A DNA stretch of 64,000 nucleotides, from NCBI RefSeq assembly GCF_001467525.1, contig NZ_LNXS01000029.1, positions 250,320-314,319 on the forward strand. Reading direction: 5' to 3'. The notes below the pieces were generated by a model. It made no database searches. It had not been told where the DNA came from and saw nothing but the letters and a program-made list of their open reading frames with translations. Below are positions 46,101-53,909 of this stretch, in pieces; within the stretch, counting starts at the first letter, position 1, and each line of letters starts with the position of its first letter. A program made the translations under genes and the position numbers. This stretch comes from Legionella anisa. GTDB taxonomy: Bacteria > Pseudomonadota > Gammaproteobacteria > Legionellales > Legionellaceae.

Positions 46101-49100
46101 AATCCCTCGTTTTCATCCAATTCATCTTCTGCATCGGTGAGCTCCAGAATTTCTTTACAAATAGCACACACCATGTCTTTGCAGGCTTGGGGTCGATTTC
46201 CCTCAGTGACATCAAGGTATTCATTAAGCCAAGACGATAAATTTTTATTATCGATCTGTTCCGCCAAAGTCAGATCATCTGCCAAATGTTTATGAAAAGC
46301 AGGAACCGGCTTAGGAACAAAATCAAGCATAAACTTGAGGTATTCGGGTGAAATAATGGCTGCGTGGCTTAATTGTTCATTGATAAAAATTTTAATGAAC
46401 GTATGACCTTGTTCATTACTGATTAAAGACTGTTTCAAACCCTGGTCTTGAGATCGTTTTTTCGCCATTCCAACTTCACCCCAAGGCCCCCATTCAATGG
46501 CAGTTCCGACTAAACCCAAACGTTGACGTTCAGTAATCAAAGCATCTACAAAACTGTTAGTACCACTGTAAACAGACTCTTTATTGCTTCCGAAAATTGA
46601 AGAAATTGAGGAATAAATCACAAAAAAATCCAGGTCGAGATTTTTACTTAACTCATGCAAATACCAACTGCCTTGTACTTTTGCAGAAAATAAATAATCG
46701 ACATCCTCATCTTTATGCTCCAATAATGGTGCTTTAATCGCCACACCTGCTGCATGAATAATGCCTTTTAACAACCCATCAGCATTCAATTCAAGAAGCA
46801 AATGACGCAATTTTTCTTTGTCAGTGACATCCAGGCTCACAGCACTAATGGTCCGGCCGGTATAATTATATTGAATTTTTTTAATTGCTTCTTTTACTGC
46901 TGGTTTATCCACATTTCTTGAAGTGAGGATAACTTCTCTAGCGCCTGCTGAAAGCAAAGCTTGTGCAGTAACTAAACCTAAACCGCCACACCCCCCAGTA
47001 ATTAGATACCGACCTTCACCATATAAAGATCGCCTCCTATCCAACAGTTTGACTTTCTTCAACCGTGCAATGAACCGTTTCCCTTCACGATAGGCAACTA
47101 TATGTTCATAGCATTGATCAAAATTATGCCTGATTTCATCCACGATTTGCCCAGCATAGTCTTCATCTTCCGTTTTTTCCGTATCAATCAAAATGGTATT
47201 TAATTGCGGCAGCTCTAAAACCAAAGTTCGGCAAAATCCAATAAGCGGACTATTACTCAGATTGAGTTCACCTGCAGCAAGTTCAGCGATTGCATTCACA
47301 GTCAGCACGATTAATTGCAACTTAATGGCTTTACTATCCAGTTCTTTAACCAGAGTTAATAATTTCTTGAGTGTTTTCTTTTGAAAATCGATGCTGGATT
47401 CAATATCTGATGCTGCAGGGGAATCGAGTCCGATTGCAAAAATAACTCCATCCACATTATCTAAAGAATAATTCTCTTCCTCTAGAATAATATCTAATCC
47501 CTGAGCACTAAGACGGGGAGCTAGTTGTTGGGCTCCTATTAAAAGCCAGTTATTTCCCTGAGTTTTGCGATTATTTCGCGTACAAAGTTGCTGTTGCCAT
47601 TGTAATTGAAAACACCAATCTTTAGGCAGGGGTGCATCTTTAATTTTGTCTTTCGTTTCAAACCAATGTTCTTCACGAGCGAATTCATATAAAGGAAGTT
47701 TCACTTTTATAAATTCTATATGCTGTGACTGATAAAAATCAGCCCAATTAATCATAAGGCCCGCTTGATAATCAGCCTGTAATTGCGCCAATGACATGGG
47801 GCGTTGCAAGGATACGGGATTGTTCTTTTCTTTTTTAATCCGGGAAATCGTGTACTCATTTCTTTCAATAACTGCGGCTGCTTCTTTCGCAGTACTGGCT
47901 TTAATCGCTACCCGAAATAAGAAATGACTGCGGCAGGTTGCGGCGGTATAGCAGATATCTGCAAATTCCTCATGCGTGTTTGCTAAATATTTTTGATAAC
48001 TTGCTACAAGTAATTCAAGAGCGGTTTTACTTTTTGCTGAAAGTACTAATAAGGACTCTTGTGGTAGAGCGCGCTTTTCTGTTTTTCTTATAGATGGTCC
48101 TTCTTGCAATACGATATGTGCATTGGCTCCACTAAACCCGAATGAACTAACGCCAGCACACCGCAACCCCTCTTCTTTAGACCATTCCATAGTGCTCAAA
48201 GGAATAACTGTATTTGTTAACTCGATCGCAGGGTTTAATTTTTTGAAATTAAGATGCTTGAATAATTGATGAGTTTGCAAGCTTAAAACAGCTTTAATTA
48301 CACCGGATACACCTGAAGCACTTTCGGAATGGCCTATATTCGTTTTTACTGAGCTGACATACAGGGGGTTCTCTGGACTGTGAGACTCACTAAAAATTTT
48401 AGTCAGCGTATTTACTTCGATTGGGTCAGCCAATGGCGTGCCTGTACCGTGTGCTTCGATGTAATCGATATCCTTGGGCAATAATTTGGCTTTAGCAAGC
48501 GCGCTGCGAATTACTTCCTCTTGAGCAACACCATTAGGAACAGTAAAACCGCCGCTTTTACCGTCACTATTAATTGAAGTACCTTTGATTACTGCAAGAA
48601 TCGTATCATTGTCTTTTAAAGCAGTGCTAAGCCGTTTTAAAACGACGACACCACATCCCTCGCTACGTGCATATCCGTCGGCATCCTCACTAAATGTCTT
48701 ACAGCGACTTTCGGGAGACAACATTCTGGCTTTTGAAAGGGTAATGTTGGAATCAGGAGCGAGCAAAATATTCACCCCTCCCGCAAGTGCCATATCACAA
48801 TCACCATTTTGCAAACTCAAACACGCATCATGGATAGCGGTCATCGATGAGGAACATGCTGTATCAATAGCTTGTATTGGTCCATGGAAATCAAAGGCAT
48901 AAGCCACTCGGCCAGGGATCGCATTTAACACATTTCCCGTTGCAAAATAAATGTTTAGATCATCTAAACTTACGCCAAGACCAGCTAATAATCGTGGATA
49001 CTCATTCGTACCACAACCAACAAAAACTCCAGTTTTACTGTCTTTAATCGAAGCCAGGGATAAGTTTGCATCTTCCAAAGCATGGTAGCTATTCTCCAGA

Positions 49101-51487
49101 AACACCCGTAGTTGCGGCGACATGAGCTTTGCTTCACGTGGACTAATATTAAAAAAATCTGCATCAAAATTTTTTATATTTTCAATTAATCCAAGTTGTT
49201 TAATATAGAGTCGACCCAAAGCATTCACATCAGGATCATAAAACTTCTCATTATCCCATCGCTCTAAAGGAATATCCGCCATACCGCTTTCGCCGCGTTC
49301 CAATAAGGATAAAAATTCATGGATGTTCTCTGCTTTGGGAAAACGACAACTCATACCAATGATTGCGATGGGTTCGTTGCTGAGTACATTCACTGTAGGT
49401 TGTCGAGAAACTGGTTCTGGCATCTGGATTTGTTGTATGTGTCTGGCCAACTTATCCAAAGTTAGAAAAGCAGGAATGGACATTTTATAGGAAAAGAGTT
49501 CATAAACGATCTGCTCAAGTTCGGTCAATAACTCTTCATTGAAGCCTAGAGAACCGAAATCCTGATGTTCCTCCATGTGTTCTCTTTTTAGAAGAGATTG
49601 TATTTGAGCAGCAAGCTGTTCCTTGATTGTTTCTACTTGTTGCTCTTTGGGTTGCAGGCATAAAGTATTTAACTCATTCTTTTTTCTGGGCTCATGCCAA
49701 TAAGGTTTTCTATCAAAATAATAAAGTGGTAAATCTGCTTTATTAAATTGAACATTATTTGCATCGACTTTTATATTAAATCCTGCAAGATACGCCTCAT
49801 GTATCTGATGTACATCAGGAGTTATTTTTTGTATCTCTTTTTTTACCGTGATCTTGTGCAACTCATAATCGTCAGACTCAATCTTTTTGATCAATGTTTC
49901 TTTATCTTGAGTAACAATGGCACAACGATATTTATAATGATCGCGACAGTTGATGAGTGTAAAACAAATATCATGCAAACTCGTCGTACTCTCTCGAAGA
50001 TATAGTACATAACTTGCTAACATTTGTCTTAACGAATACTCACTATTTGCTGAAACAACAAAACATTTGGCTTGCCCATCATCTAATGGTACTGATGGTA
50101 ATGAATCATTAGCTGCTTCTTCAATGATCGCACTTACATTGGCACCAGTAAAGCCGAAATTAGATATTTGCACATGTCTCTTTTTATTTTTTTGCTTCTT
50201 AAAAGCAATGGCTTGTACAGGTAAAAGCGCGGGTATGCTTTCAGGATCTATCGTTTTGTTCGGTTTTGTATAATGTAAATTGGCTGGAATTGTTTCATGT
50301 TTCAATGCACCAATTGCTTTAATCAGTGATGCAACCCCAGATGATGCAATACTGTGACCTATATTACTTTTTACTGCGCCAATAATCAGAGGCTTATCTT
50401 GATTATGATGACCTTTATGTATGTGCTGGATTGCATTAAATTCAACTGAATCACCGACAATTGTACCCGTTCCATGCGCTTCAATATAATCAATATCACT
50501 TGGGGTTAAGTGAGCTTGTGCCAACACTTCGTGATGCATTGCAATTTGCGCCTTAATATTTGGAGCGACCAAAACCGTTCCATCGTCACCATCCTGATTC
50601 ATGACAATACTTTTGAGCACGGCATGAATTGTGTCCTTATCTTTAATGGCATCACTTAAGCGTTTTACAATAACAACACCACACCCTTCGCTGCGTACAT
50701 AACCATCAGCATTGATATCAAAACTGCTGCATTGATCCTGTGCCGATAACATTTTTGCTTTAGTCACACTGATAAAACTTTCAGGGCAAAGACTTAGATG
50801 AATCCCGCCAACAATTGCCATAGAACATTGCTTCATTCTCAACGAGTTTGCCGCAACATAAAGCGCTGCTAGTGAAGAAGAACACGCTGTATCTACAGCC
50901 ATACCGGGCCCTTTTAAATTGAGAAAGTGCGACAGTCTTCCTGCTGCAGCACTGCTGGCTGCACCAATCTGGGTATAGGCATTAAATTCGATATGGTCTT
51001 TATAATTGAGTTGGCTGTAATCCTGTGTTGAAGCACCACAGAATACCCCGGTATTTGAATTATTTAATGAGTCCAGTGGAATGTTGGCATGATTTAAAGC
51101 CCGAATCGCTACCTCTAAAAAAAGACGATGTTGCGGATCCATTTGTTTGGCTTCGACTGTAGATATTTTAAAAAAAGATGCATCGAATAACTGAGGATTA
51201 TTAAGAAAACCTCCTTTACGACCAATTATTTTATCGGTTTTCTCACGATTGGGATCATAATATTCATCAACATCCCAACGATTTTTGGGTACCTCTTTAA
51301 TAGGCGAAAGTCCCTTGAGTAGCATTGTATAAAATGCCTCAACATCTTCTACATCCGAATCAACCCCAGGAAATTGGCAATTCATTCCAATGATTGCAAG
51401 AGGTTCATTAAGAATGTCATTTAAATTACGTTCCTGGTTTTTTTTCACCACTTTAAAATACTCCCATACCACCAGAGACAATGCCAT
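40190..51487 (-). CDS. AT-less type I polyketide synthase with C-terminal condensation domain
   Basis: A single 3765-aa synthase. Domains in order (approximate residues): KS1 (30-450, Cys202); ACP-like segment without the serine (640-690, GFNEE where GFDSL is expected); KS2 (705-1125, Cys878); KR1 (1490-1660, ITGGCGGLGL); ACP1 (Ser1803 in GFDSL); KS3 (1863-2285, Cys2037); DH (2445-2650) in which the catalytic His is Asn2477, although Asp2637 is kept; KR2 (2915-3090); ACP2 (Ser3209 in GLDSL); condensation-like domain (3275-3765) with His3400-x3-Asp3404-Gly but Pro before the His. No AT, ER, MT or TE is present, so extender units must come from a separate acyltransferase, and release is probably by the terminal domain. 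An alternative GTG start at 51451 has a better ribosome site (GGGAG). The product is unknown. Confidence 0.9.
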   Translation of the reverse strand: MALSLVVWEYFKVVKKNQERNLNDILNEPLAIIGMNCQFPGVDSDVEDVEAFYTMLLKGLSPIKEVPKNRWDVDEYYDPNREKTDKIIGRKGGFLNNPQLFDASFFKISTVEAKQMDPQHRLFLEVAIRALNHANIPLDSLNNSNTGVFCGASTQDYSQLNYKDHIEFNAYTQIGAASSAAAGRLSHFLNLKGPGMAVDTACSSSLAALYVAANSLRMKQCSMAIVGGIHLSLCPESFISVTKAKMLSAQDQCSSFDINADGYVRSEGCGVVIVKRLSDAIKDKDTIHAVLKSIVMNQDGDDGTVLVAPNIKAQIAMHHEVLAQAHLTPSDIDYIEAHGTGTIVGDSVEFNAIQHIHKGHHNQDKPLIIGAVKSNIGHSIASSGVASLIKAIGALKHETIPANLHYTKPNKTIDPESIPALLPVQAIAFKKQKNKKRHVQISNFGFTGANVSAIIEEAANDSLPSVPLDDGQAKCFVVSANSEYSLRQMLASYVLYLRESTTSLHDICFTLINCRDHYKYRCAIVTQDKETLIKKIESDDYELHKITVKKEIQKITPDVHQIHEAYLAGFNIKVDANNVQFNKADLPLYYFDRKPYWHEPRKKNELNTLCLQPKEQQVETIKEQLAAQIQSLLKREHMEEHQDFGSLGFNEELLTELEQIVYELFSYKMSIPAFLTLDKLARHIQQIQMPEPVSRQPTVNVLSNEPIAIIGMSCRFPKAENIHEFLSLLERGESGMADIPLERWDNEKFYDPDVNALGRLYIKQLGLIENIKNFDADFFNISPREAKLMSPQLRVFLENSYHALEDANLSLASIKDSKTGVFVGCGTNEYPRLLAGLGVSLDDLNIYFATGNVLNAIPGRVAYAFDFHGPIQAIDTACSSSMTAIHDACLSLQNGDCDMALAGGVNILLAPDSNITLSKARMLSPESRCKTFSEDADGYARSEGCGVVVLKRLSTALKDNDTILAVIKGTSINSDGKSGGFTVPNGVAQEEVIRSALAKAKLLPKDIDYIEAHGTGTPLADPIEVNTLTKIFSESHSPENPLYVSSVKTNIGHSESASGVSGVIKAVLSLQTHQLFKHLNFKKLNPAIELTNTVIPLSTMEWSKEEGLRCAGVSSFGFSGANAHIVLQEGPSIRKTEKRALPQESLLVLSAKSKTALELLVASYQKYLANTHEEFADICYTAATCRSHFLFRVAIKASTAKEAAAVIERNEYTISRIKKEKNNPVSLQRPMSLAQLQADYQAGLMINWADFYQSQHIEFIKVKLPLYEFAREEHWFETKDKIKDAPLPKDWCFQLQWQQQLCTRNNRKTQGNNWLLIGAQQLAPRLSAQGLDIILEEENYSLDNVDGVIFAIGLDSPAASDIESSIDFQKKTLKKLLTLVKELDSKAIKLQLIVLTVNAIAELAAGELNLSNSPLIGFCRTLVLELPQLNTILIDTEKTEDEDYAGQIVDEIRHNFDQCYEHIVAYREGKRFIARLKKVKLLDRRRSLYGEGRYLITGGCGGLGLVTAQALLSAGAREVILTSRNVDKPAVKEAIKKIQYNYTGRTISAVSLDVTDKEKLRHLLLELNADGLLKGIIHAAGVAIKAPLLEHKDEDVDYLFSAKVQGSWYLHELSKNLDLDFFVIYSSISSIFGSNKESVYSGTNSFVDALITERQRLGLVGTAIEWGPWGEVGMAKKRSQDQGLKQSLISNEQGHTFIKIFINEQLSHAAIISPEYLKFMLDFVPKPVPAFHKHLADDLTLAEQIDNKNLSSWLNEYLDVTEGNRPQACKDMVCAICKEILELTDAEDELDENEGFFELGFDSLMITEMASKLKEKLAPTLKVTATIGFDYPSVNKLALHIESELGKYITPKQAPKAVVEKTEDSIAIIGMNCTFPGAPDVAAFETLLAEGKSGMKDIPGDRWDNRKYYDPDMDAPGKSYINKLGLIENIKCFDANFFGISPREAKLMEPQQRIFLECSYKALENANYLPESLRGSLTGVFAGVGPNEYYAQLEKSGFSNEELSVYSITGNVSNLIPGRVAYTFDFKGPSISVDTACSSSLVAIHYACQSLKNREIDYALAGGVNVLLLPEANITLCKARALAPDGHCKTFDEQADGYARSEGCGVLFLKRLSDALRDKDTILAVIKASAVNSDGKSAGLTVPNGKSQEEVMQKALSQTNLSSNDISYIEAHGTGTPLGDPIEVHAINQIYGKGRTQDNPLYLGAVKTNIGHLESAAGVASVIKTVIALQKKKIYKLLHFKKLNPHIHLGDTRLAVQKIDWNTDSKLRCAGINAFGFSGTNAHLILQEFPKVEEHKPVKLSKIQLLVLSANSQTALEHLIQNYQQYLATTSDDFGDICFTAATCREHYSYRLALIAHDAQEARQLLETGQFALSHGKMNTLEIQNDPALKSVLAVYMQGKQVDWSLYYKNSGFEFTKVNLPHYVFDPIEFWIDKKTFSRTPADVVHPLLGQMFSLPGNEFLFSNKLDLENLTYINQNFVFDKVVFPATAFIESGLAVAKFVLKRNTFSIEKFHIERPFYPKQDQELQVQVKPKNEEQYKINIFAKQDDNWQLFSEMEINSQSPSIAESIDIDHLKSTFKRRLDLSQIYEHFKRQALFYGAEFQVLQESYIHADSVLAKVMAKSTQSASYYYPPIVLDGVMQSILLLRNQVEHSTYVPYTFARMTTIQEAPRSVWVHVIQRTSEHESELCFDVKFYDNSGLLIGAIEKLRLRRVTQSHFIPYESYLQNLYQIRWVPFKLNLLTQKQLPELFVISNEPEKAKTVFGDLDYRLICELNELEHIENKNIIFLFSQGQFNDLFHCCQKMFKLRPNCFILVTENAYAIQDSDQVNPYHTMACAFWKTFSNELELAKNYTIDLGTNNDLSEILKYLFAVNSVENQFALRDAIYIPRLKKTQLSAPLAQHELLFKSDATYLITGGTGGLAKTLIEYLIRRGAHHIVITSRSECPADTKDLIDLARKKHVFIKHYQADASNYQQMEHIITEIEQSSEPLQGVFHLAGIVQDGLLVNLSNEEMQNVLSAKMESALILHQLTKNIPLDLFVLFSSSASVLGARGQANYVAANGFLDGLAYLRQQQGLPALTINWGPFHSMGMTANLSQGIQQRGFTLLDKDSMDVLDVLLRTQLAQIAVCPINWDIYFKYSPKQAWLVELMKHTLPADQHFLNSLRQHTKEECITILSQVLREIAVDVLGLDDVEQIKMDDGLFSLGLDSLMAIEIRNRIHDKLQSPTLNLSIEYFINEPSISHIAKNITNELHNLFDFDHQAANQAAINIVGEEVPLCDFQYVFWVLNRQEYPYNIGTQLQIQGKLNKDYVAQAFDAVVKQNSAFWLSFETEVPIQVLKKKGQFELIYKDISLNNEEKMLNQEFQNNMMWEIPLTQQPLIRVFLYKINSDLHELHMIIPHIIVDGPSCDLILSQFKKFYETLAQGKQLILEPEKDSFLNFVKKNNHLYTANLKHKIKFWQNYNKGFKMLYLGPKYFMSVESQKKYLFHYPIDSQRAEQFIEWHRAKNINVSTGLIAACHLVFYKLSQQKKIPFIQIHSGREGSQYNSIVGLFSEYKRLNITLETQYTFIDFIKTIEEQQLKTASFQKCSHVIKNSEFKDSGLTVSHYLFYRWNKLWLTKQFRKSKLNSVMIDFYLMYLSWAEAIGFNMSLKRKFNKLFKLNIPLQKLERLRVLVNITPSFFSKAVPDMNVTNLKYQYANHFGSEDRPVNSRSLWILFSKNQEGEYLISINGPITTQCKDLIAHEFNQVLAKILESDEYTVDDLIQ

Positions 51488-51875
51488 GAGGTTAAGAAAC
51501 CAAGTGCCTTACTTAAGTTCCGTGCTTGTCGAGGAATCCAGGAAACTCACGACATCACTGGATCCTGCGGACGTAGAATAAGGCCAAAAGTCATTAACTT
51601 AAGGCAGTGACCACCCAGAGGTAGTACACAAAATTAAAATAAAAAAATAGCAATAATAAGGACTTATAACAAGACACAAATTTTTTGCGTGATAGGATAC
51701 CCACCTTGATTTTGCTTATTGCTGAATATCAGTTTCTTTTATGTGCTTATTCAACATATCCCCACTACCTTTATTTCATATAAAAACACGTCCTGGCTCA
51801 AAAGTTTATTCACAAAGCGACTCGAAAATGACACTCATACTTATTTAATAGCACAAAAGATTCAATAGAACAAAA
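51488..51875. promoter_or_regulatory. 388-base divergent promoter region of the PKS and methyltransferase
   Basis: No gene here. It must hold promoters for both the minus-strand PKS and the plus-strand methyltransferase-oxygenase pair. At 51534-51564 GGAATCCAG and CTGGATCC form an imperfect inverted repeat that resembles dispersed repeats of such genomes. I see no strong -35/-10 pair. Confidence 0.5.
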
Positions 51876-52934
51876 ATGCGAGGTAAGATTACTTCCTCAT
51901 TTCAGTATTGGCTGGTACTGCATTTGATTAATACAACACTCCATGCTACGTTATTTATTATGCATTTAATCACGGAAAATAACATTAAGACGTACGGCCA
52001 GGCTTTAAAGCAACTTCGTTCATTATTGAGACTAGGGAATCTTCATCCCTCAGAAGTAAAATTGATTAAAAATCAGGTTCAAGAGAGCTATAAAAGTTTT
52101 GCACATATTATTTTTGATAAATCCTTTTTGAATTGGGGGTTATGGAATCAACACGTATATAATGAATACGCTGCATTGCACTTCGATTTTTCAAAAATAT
52201 GTGCTATCCAAGATATTTATTCTCCCTTACTTCTCTATCATCTGATAAGACCGTTAGTAAGGATACAATTTTTTGATAAAAAACTGCTTGAAATTGGGTG
52301 TGGTAATGGTATTGGTTTAAAAGTTAGTTCCGAATTACTAAAAACAAAATATGCTTTAGGTGTTGATTTAACAAAAGAATTAGTAAAACATGCTCACCAT
52401 AATTTCTACAAAGAAAACAAGATCAATTATATTCAATCCGATGCGGAATATTTACCTTTTGAAAATAACAGTTTTGATATTATAACAAACCTTGAGAGCT
52501 CTCATCTTTACCCACAAATTGAGCTATTTTTTTCAGAAGTAGAGCGTATTTTGTCTCCTAATGGTTTTTTTTGTTATTCTGATATAAATATTAAAGATAA
52601 ATTACAAGCAAAAAAATTAGAAGAATATCTTAAGACAAGTAAAACTTTAAAAATAATTCAAAAGGTCAATATAACTCGAATGGTTCAATCGGCTATTTAT
52701 CAACGCTTAATTGTAAATGAGGAAAAAATACTACCTTATATTGATTCGATGATGAGTGATGATGAAGAACTTCCAGATTTCGTTAGTTCCATGGGAATAG
52801 CATTTCTTCCCTGGTGGTTTTTTCTGTTTAAAAAATCAGCTCTACGCCATATTGCAAAAAAAGAGCGTAAAAAAACCCTTCTCTATGGTAAAAAATATTA
52901 TTTTTATTACTTAATTCAAAAGGTCAATCAATGA
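51876..52934 (+). CDS. SAM-dependent methyltransferase of the PKS cluster
   Basis: A 352-aa class I methyltransferase. Residues 1-75 are a helical lead-in with no clear domain; the start could be ATG 51960. The SAM fold begins LLEIGCGNGIGLKV (motif I), then GVDLTKEL, the acidic YIQSDAEYLPF and FDIITNLESSHLYP. The pattern is that of the methyltransferase_11 / phthiotriolone-type O-methyltransferases that act on lipids and polyketides. It is divergent from the PKS and overlaps the following oxygenase by four bases (ATGA). I infer O- or C-methylation of the PKS product. Confidence 0.82.
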   Translation: MRGKITSSFQYWLVLHLINTTLHATLFIMHLITENNIKTYGQALKQLRSLLRLGNLHPSEVKLIKNQVQESYKSFAHIIFDKSFLNWGLWNQHVYNEYAALHFDFSKICAIQDIYSPLLLYHLIRPLVRIQFFDKKLLEIGCGNGIGLKVSSELLKTKYALGVDLTKELVKHAHHNFYKENKINYIQSDAEYLPFENNSFDIITNLESSHLYPQIELFFSEVERILSPNGFFCYSDINIKDKLQAKKLEEYLKTSKTLKIIQKVNITRMVQSAIYQRLIVNEEKILPYIDSMMSDDEELPDFVSSMGIAFLPWWFFLFKKSALRHIAKKERKKTLLYGKKYYFYYLIQKVNQ

Positions 52935-53881
52935 AGATAATGGATGTTGAGACCATAGATTATTTTTATGGCGACGAAGAGAAAATCAAGAAAATTCTAT
53001 ACAAATCAAGGAAGCCCCTACTTATAAAAATAAAAAACTTTAGGGGCAACTTTACTTTAGATTATTTTGAAAAACACATTCATGCAGACACCACCTATGC
53101 TACTTTTGAAAATAATCGTCGCGTCGCACATCAACCTGCTGATTTTGGAACAATAATAGCTAAAATAAAACAAAATATGCCCTACCGAATCTTTGGTCAA
53201 ATTCTTACCGAAAAACAGTCTGCTGAGATTGAAAAGCATATACCCCTTTGGCAACATATTCCCTTAAGACCGAGATATTTTAATAAAACTTTAAAAGTAA
53301 TCTATTTTTTTGGTGGCCAAAACACGCATACATACATGCATTATGACAGAGAGCATTGTTCCAATCTTCATGTATGTTTAAGCGGGAAAAAGAGATTTTT
53401 ATTATTTACTCAAGATCAGAGCGAAGCGCTTTATAAACTTCCTTTTGTGAGTGATACCTTGATTGATTTTAGCAGCCCTTTAGAAGAAATTAATAAGCAA
53501 TATCCAAGAACAAAACAAGCTGAAGGGTATAAAGTTACCCTTGAAAAAGGGGATATGCTGTTTATGCCAAGAAATTGTTGGCATTATACTGAATATCTCG
53601 AGCCTTCTTCTTCTGCATGTTATATTTTTTATCCTAAAAAAATATTGCAGATGTATGGGTATTTTACGGGATATTTTTTCCTCGGGTTTAAAGAACCAAC
53701 TGGTTTTTTAATGAGTAATTGGCCAATCGTTAAAAAGTTTAGTGAACGTTATGCTTTAGCAACTGGAGTAAAAAAATATCTGATGAAAATGATCGAATTT
53801 ATTATATTTCCAATCATATTACCTATTGTAAGTATCCTTGCCATTATTGCTCATAAATTAAAACCCCGGCGCGTTTATTGA
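52931..53881 (+). CDS. JmjC/cupin_8-type Fe(II) oxygenase of the PKS cluster
   Basis: A 316-aa protein of the cupin_8/JmjC family of 2OG-Fe(II) oxygenases. Metal ligands are visible as His-x-Asp in YMHYDREHCSN and a distal His in MPRNCWHYTEYLE, with SGKKRFLLFTQDQ and LEKGDMLFMPRNCW as family marks. A C-terminal hydrophobic segment (FIIFPIILPIVSILAIIA) predicts a membrane anchor, unusual for this family. It overlaps the methyltransferase. Hydroxylation of the PKS product, or of a carrier-bound intermediate at the membrane, is a reasonable inference. Confidence 0.82.
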   Translation: MKIMDVETIDYFYGDEEKIKKILYKSRKPLLIKIKNFRGNFTLDYFEKHIHADTTYATFENNRRVAHQPADFGTIIAKIKQNMPYRIFGQILTEKQSAEIEKHIPLWQHIPLRPRYFNKTLKVIYFFGGQNTHTYMHYDREHCSNLHVCLSGKKRFLLFTQDQSEALYKLPFVSDTLIDFSSPLEEINKQYPRTKQAEGYKVTLEKGDMLFMPRNCWHYTEYLEPSSSACYIFYPKKILQMYGYFTGYFFLGFKEPTGFLMSNWPIVKKFSERYALATGVKKYLMKMIEFIIFPIILPIVSILAIIAHKLKPRRVY

Positions 53882-53909
53882 GTTTCTGCTCACTGCGTCC
53901 TAAGATTCT

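Noticed and set aside
51487..51581. Plus-strand frames inside the PKS region and its promoter gap
   Set aside because: They overlap the continuous 3765-codon PKS frame and lack ribosome sites; treated as shadows.
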